Positions 4,777-7,617 of a stretch of DNA of 7,617 nt are shown piece by piece. The notes beneath the pieces were generated by a model, which was not told where the DNA came from, did not search any database, and worked only from the letters and a program-made list of their open reading frames with translations. Position 1 is the stretch's first letter; every line of letters begins with the position of its first letter. The position numbers and the translations under genes are program-made. Source of the DNA: an uncultured bacterium (GTDB lineage: Bacteria; Bacteroidota; Bacteroidia; Chitinophagales; CAIOSU01); the NCBI GenBank assembly GCA_903861055.1, contig CAIOSU010000058.1:1-7617 (forward strand), written 5' to 3'.

Positions 4777-6060
4777 TCAAAAGAAGCGATACCCTTTGCC
4801 TGGGTAAAACGCTGCATTGCCCAATTCTTCTTCAATGCGAAGTAGTTGGTTGTATTTAGCCATACGATCGGAGCGGCTTGCTGACCCGGTTTTGATTTGG
4901 CCACAGTTAAGCGCAACGGCTAGGTCGGCTATGGTAGTATCTTCAGTTTCGCCGCTGCGGTGGCTCATAATGCTGTTGTACTTATAGCGAGTAGCCAATT
5001 GCACAGCATCAATGGTTTCGGTAAGGGTACCTATTTGGTTTACTTTAACCAGAATGGCGTTGGCGGTATGAGTATCAATGCCCTGTTGCAAACGTTTTAC
5101 ATTGGTTACAAACAAATCATCGCCTACCAATTGGCACTTGTCGCCAACTAAGCCGGTAAGGCTGCGCCATCCGTCCCAATCGTCTTCGGCCATGCCATCT
5201 TCAATAGAAATAATCGGGTACTTCAATACCCACTCTTTCCAATACTCTGCCATTTCTGCACTGCTCAGTTTGCGCCCACTCGATTTTTTGAAGTGGTATA
5301 CTCCTTCTTCGGCATTATAAAACTCCGAAGCAGCAGCATCCATGGCAATAAACATATCTACACCTGGCTTGTATCCTGCCGATTCGATGGCTTTCAAAAC
5401 TGTTTCGATAGCCTCTTCGTTGCTGGCAATTTCTGGGGCAAAACCACCTTCATCGCCAACATTGGTTGAGTATCCTTTGGCTTTCAATACTTTTTTCAGG
5501 TGGTGGAATACTTCTACGCCAGTGCGCAAAGCTTCGCTGAAGCTACTCATGCCTACTGGCACTATCATAAATTCTTGGAAATCGATTTTGTTATCCGCAT
5601 GAGAACCACCGTTGAGGATGTTCATTAGCGGAATAGGCAAGGTATAAGCGTTGCTGCCGCCTATGTAGCGGTAAAGTGGCAACGAAGCCTCTTGCGCGGC
5701 AGCCTTTGCAACAGCCATACTTACAGCTAAAATTGCATTAGCACCAAGCTTCGATTTGTTGGCAGTACCATCTAAATCAATCATCATTTGGTCGATGGTG
5801 CGCTGCTCAAACACGCTCATACCGTTAAGTGCATCGGTCAAAACGGTATTTACATTTTTTACCGCCTTCAAAACTCCTTTACCCAAGTATAGGTTACTAC
5901 CATCGCGTAGCTCCATTGCTTCGTGTATACCAGTAGAGGCACCAGAAGGCACTGCTGCACGGCCCATGTAGCCATTATTGGTCAATACATCTGCTTCAAC
6001 GGTTGGGTTGCCGCGGCTATCCAATATTTGACGGGCTTTGATGTCGATGATAATGCTCAT
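4777..6060 (-). CDS. eno: Enolase (phosphopyruvate hydratase)
   Basis: A 427-residue cytoplasmic glycolytic enzyme that interconverts 2-phosphoglycerate and phosphoenolpyruvate with Mg2+. The N-terminal domain starts MSIIIDIKARQILDSRGNPTVE, with the mobile loop SGAST at 39-43. The barrel domain shows His154 in GGSHADNKIDFQEFM, the acid/base Glu204 in GDEGGFAP, Mg ligands Asp241, Glu287 (SIEDGM) and Asp314 (GDDLFVTN), and catalytic Lys339 in the signature ILVKVNQIGTLTET (336-349). SHRSGETED (366-374) and Lys390 complete the site. All key residues are present and the length is normal. The start is fixed by the conserved N-terminus. It lies 128 bases after carA on the same strand with no clear promoter in the gap, so co-transcription with carA is likely. 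An intrinsic terminator follows. Confidence 0.98.
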   Translation of the reverse strand: MSIIIDIKARQILDSRGNPTVEADVLTNNGYMGRAAVPSGASTGIHEAMELRDGSNLYLGKGVLKAVKNVNTVLTDALNGMSVFEQRTIDQMMIDLDGTANKSKLGANAILAVSMAVAKAAAQEASLPLYRYIGGSNAYTLPIPLMNILNGGSHADNKIDFQEFMIVPVGMSSFSEALRTGVEVFHHLKKVLKAKGYSTNVGDEGGFAPEIASNEEAIETVLKAIESAGYKPGVDMFIAMDAAASEFYNAEEGVYHFKKSSGRKLSSAEMAEYWKEWVLKYPIISIEDGMAEDDWDGWRSLTGLVGDKCQLVGDDLFVTNVKRLQQGIDTHTANAILVKVNQIGTLTETIDAVQLATRYKYNSIMSHRSGETEDTTIADLAVALNCGQIKTGSASRSDRMAKYNQLLRIEEELGNAAFYPGKGYRFF

Positions 6061-6074
6061 TGCTATGTAAGGTT

Positions 6075-6188
6075 TAATTTGAAAATTTGTAATTTTGAAA
6101 ATATTTAAATGCTATTGTATCAGTTGAATATTTGGTTAGTGTCCAGACAATTTTCAAATTAGCACATCTTCAAATTTCCAAATTGAAT
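6075..6188. repeat. AT-rich inverted and quasi-tandem AATTTG repeats between carA and eno
   Basis: A 13-bp perfect inverted repeat pairs 6075-6087 (TAATTTGAAAATT) with 6149-6161 across a 61-base spacer. On the - strand 6188-6149 carries AATTTG-type units spaced at roughly 7 bases and interrupted by AAGATGTGC. I recall similar AATTTGAAGATGTGC-type sequence between genes in other Bacteroidota, but this cannot be verified here. The whole element fills most of the carA-eno gap. There is no T-run making a good terminator, so read-through from carA into eno is expected. Confidence 0.65.
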
Positions 6189-7286
6189 TTACAACATTGC
6201 CACAAAATCGTCAAACAAATAGCGGCTATCAATAGGTCCAGGGCTACTTTCCGGGTGGTATTGTACCGAGAAGGCGTTTTTGCCTTTTACTTTGATACCT
6301 GCAACGGTATTGTCGTTTAAGTTTACATGGGTTACCTCAACTTTGCCGCTATTTTGGGCATCTTCAAACTGCACGCTAAAGCCATGGTTTTGCGAAGTGA
6401 TTTCGCACTTGCCGGTTACCAGGTTCTTTACTGGGTGGTTTAGTCCACGGTGGCCGTTGAACATTTTATAGGTGCCAATGCCGTTGGCTAAAGCCAAGAT
6501 TTGATGCCCTAGGCAAATGCCGAAGGTTGGTTTGTTGGTATCTAGTATTGCTTTGGTAGTTTCTACGGCATATGGCATAGATGCCGGATCGCCAGGGCCG
6601 TTAGAGATAAAATAGCCATCGGCACCCCATTCTTGTAATTCGGCAAAGGGGGTTTTGGCCGGGAATACTTTGGTATATACTCCGCGCTCATTTAAGCAGC
6701 GCAATATGTTTTTCTTAATGCCCAAATCTAAAACAGCTACGCGCTTTGGGGCGTTTTCGGCACCTGTGTAATAAACCTCTTTGGTGCATACAACAGAGCT
6801 TAACTCTAGCCCTTCCATTGATGGGGTCTCGGCCAATTTGGCTTTTAGCACCTCAAGGTCGGTAGTTTCCGATGAGATTATGGCGTTCATGGCACCAGCG
6901 CTACGAATGTGGCGCACAATTGCTCGGGTATCCAAATCGCAAATTGATACCACACCCTCATTTTCCAAATACTCCTGTATACTCAAGGTAGCTTGATAGC
7001 GGCTGTACACTTTACCGGAGTAGTTTTTAACAACTAGGCCAGCTATTTTTACTCCGTCGCTTTCAACGTCAATTTCGTTTACGCCATAGTTGCCTATGTG
7101 GTCGCCAGTCATTACCAATATTTGGCCGTAGTACGATGGGTCAGTAAATACTTCCTGATAGCCAGTCATGCCAGTATTAAAGCAAATTTCGCCAGTTGTT
7201 GTACCAATTTTTCCGGCAGATTTGCCATAAAAAGCGGTTCCATCTGCTAGCAGAAGTACTGCTTGTTTGGGGCCGTTTTCAGTCAT
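6189..7286 (-). CDS. carA: Carbamoyl-phosphate synthase small (glutaminase) subunit
   Basis: A 365-residue subunit that hydrolyses glutamine and passes ammonia to CarB for carbamoyl phosphate, feeding pyrimidine and arginine synthesis. The N-terminal CPSase small-chain domain includes LLLADGTAFYGKSAG, GEICFNTGMTGYQEVFTDPSY and the CDLDTRAIVRHIR motif. The class I amidotransferase domain has SNGPGDP, the nucleophile Cys258 in GICLGHQ, SQNHGF, and the His344/Glu346 pair in YHPESSPGP near the C-terminus. The length is close to the E. coli protein (382). I start at 7284-7286 (MTENGPKQAV). An upstream in-frame ATG at 7325 would add 13 unconserved residues and would lie upstream of the likely promoter. 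carB is not adjacent; eno follows instead. The transcript probably continues into eno. Confidence 0.96.
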   Translation of the reverse strand: MTENGPKQAVLLLADGTAFYGKSAGKIGTTTGEICFNTGMTGYQEVFTDPSYYGQILVMTGDHIGNYGVNEIDVESDGVKIAGLVVKNYSGKVYSRYQATLSIQEYLENEGVVSICDLDTRAIVRHIRSAGAMNAIISSETTDLEVLKAKLAETPSMEGLELSSVVCTKEVYYTGAENAPKRVAVLDLGIKKNILRCLNERGVYTKVFPAKTPFAELQEWGADGYFISNGPGDPASMPYAVETTKAILDTNKPTFGICLGHQILALANGIGTYKMFNGHRGLNHPVKNLVTGKCEITSQNHGFSVQFEDAQNSGKVEVTHVNLNDNTVAGIKVKGKNAFSVQYHPESSPGPIDSRYLFDDFVAML

Positions 7287-7311
7287 GATTTGGGTGGGTT
7301 TGAACTGGCCA

Positions 7312-7319
7312 CAAAGGTA
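7312..7319 (-). promoter_or_regulatory. Candidate -7 box of carA(-eno)
   Basis: On the - strand TACCTTTG matches the Bacteroidota TAnnTTTG consensus exactly and ends 25 bases before the carA ATG at 7286, giving a leader of about 20 bases. A possible -33 box is only TTTC at 7347-7344, with a somewhat long 24-base gap. The position supports the shorter carA start over the in-frame ATG at 7325. Confidence 0.5.
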
Positions 7320-7399
7320 AGGCAAAAATGATAAAGGTGTGCAGAAACTTGTTGCCCAGACTGGTTAAAAAGATGAAAATTACCACCCATTATAAAAAG

Positions 7400-7411
7400 A
7401 TATTGCAATAT
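7400..7411. promoter_or_regulatory. 12-bp AT-rich palindrome upstream of the carA promoter
   Basis: ATATTGCAATAT is a perfect palindrome about 80 bases upstream of the candidate carA -7 box. It could be an upstream regulator site. AT-rich palindromes of this length do arise by chance, so the functional call is weak. Confidence 0.25.
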
Positions 7412-7434
7412 TTTACCCAAACCTAAAGCCAAAT

Positions 7435-7484
7435 GATCCTGCAGGGGTCGCTCGTTTTGAGTTTTTAAAATGATTAATCTCAAA
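7435..7484. repeat. Short imperfect hairpins just downstream of the transposase gene
   Basis: GATCC/GGGTC (7435-7439 with 7445-7449, one G-T pair) can fold around a TGCAG loop that contains an 8-bp palindrome CCTGCAGG (7438-7445). TTTGAG/CTCAAA (7456-7461 with 7479-7484) overlaps the transposase stop codon. IS200/Y1-type elements are bounded by short imperfect hairpins, so one of these may be the end of the element, but each is short and could be chance. Confidence 0.3.
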
Positions 7485-7617
7485 CATAGCGCTCATCGAA
7501 TGCTACACTATGTTCTGTGTATAGCATGCGGCATTCATCTTGAAATGATTGGTGTTGGTGGTGCTCGCGTTGATTGGCTATATATTTGTAAACAGCATCA
7601 AGCTGTTTATGACCAAC
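7480..7617 (-). CDS. IS200/Y1-type transposase, C-terminal end (partial)
   Basis: On the - strand the frame is open from the window edge to a TGA at 7482-7480, giving 45 residues, too short to stand out by length alone. The sequence includes AVYKYIANQREHHQHQSFQDE and ends AFDERYV. The pattern YIxNQxEHH...SFQxE......FDERY is what I know from the C-terminus of Bacteroidota IS200-like (Y1, HUH) transposases. The Tyr of YIANQ fits the catalytic tyrosine and the Gln four residues later fits the metal-binding Gln of this helix. These enzymes cut and join single-stranded DNA, either mobilising IS200/IS605 elements or, as RAYT proteins, acting on REP-like hairpins. The N-terminal part with the HUH motif is outside the window, so intactness is unknown. 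It points towards carA, 193 bases away. Confidence 0.82.
   Translation of the reverse strand, partial: VGHKQLDAVYKYIANQREHHQHQSFQDECRMLYTEHSVAFDERYV

Noticed and set aside
4611..4916. N-terminal extension of the divIC reading frame by about 100 residues
   Set aside because: It would translate the 7-bp repeats, the terminator hairpin and the antisense of the end of eno. The start at 4610 gives a normal-length family member.
7287..7325. Upstream ATG of carA adding 13 residues
   Set aside because: The extra residues are not conserved in the family and the likely -7 box (7312-7319) lies between the two starts, so the longer form would not be transcribed from it.

Overview
The window looks like a chromosomal segment of a Bacteroidota (Bacteroidetes) bacterium with moderate GC content. 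The evidence is a GldM-type protein (type IX secretion/gliding motor, a family I know only from this phylum), ribosomal protein L17 with a long Ala/Glu/Pro tail, absence of obvious Shine-Dalgarno sequences before most starts, and -7 boxes of the TAnnTTTG type. I cannot name genus or species from the sequence.

Layout. Bases 1-777 are the end of the large ribosomal-protein operon on the + strand: the last codons of rpoA, then rplQ, closed by a strong intrinsic terminator at 809-839. A single-gene unit on the + strand follows: an Old Yellow Enzyme-type alkene reductase (945-2030) with a perfect 18-bp palindrome just upstream and its own terminator. Convergent to it is a gldM-family gene (2145-3773, - strand) standing alone, without gldL before it or gldN after it. 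A 318-base gap holding inverted repeats separates gldM from a divergent small XRE-type helix-turn-helix gene (4092-4310, + strand). That gene ends exactly where the convergent divIC/ftsB-like cell-division gene (4311-4610, - strand) ends. Behind divIC on the - strand lie eno (enolase, 4777-6060) and carA (carbamoyl-phosphate synthase small subunit, 6189-7286). At the right edge is the C-terminal end of an IS200/Y1-type transposase (7480-7617, - strand), cut by the window boundary.

How it fits together. From memory of Bacteroidota genomes, rplQ, carA and eno are often neighbours in one direction. Here carA-eno-divIC faces the other way and three unrelated genes (alkene reductase, gldM, XRE) lie between, with a transposase at the far side of carA, suggesting a rearranged locus. 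Transcription of the - strand block probably starts at a good TAnnTTTG promoter just before carA, runs through eno and ends at a hairpin terminator (4737-4714). divIC then appears to have its own near-leaderless promoter.

I did not find a multi-gene system that I would call new. The most interesting items are non-coding: mirrored 7-bp repeat arrays around the eno terminator that run into the possible divIC promoter, the palindrome before the alkene reductase, and the structured leader of the XRE gene. The orphan gldM and the rearranged synteny are the most interesting gene-level items.
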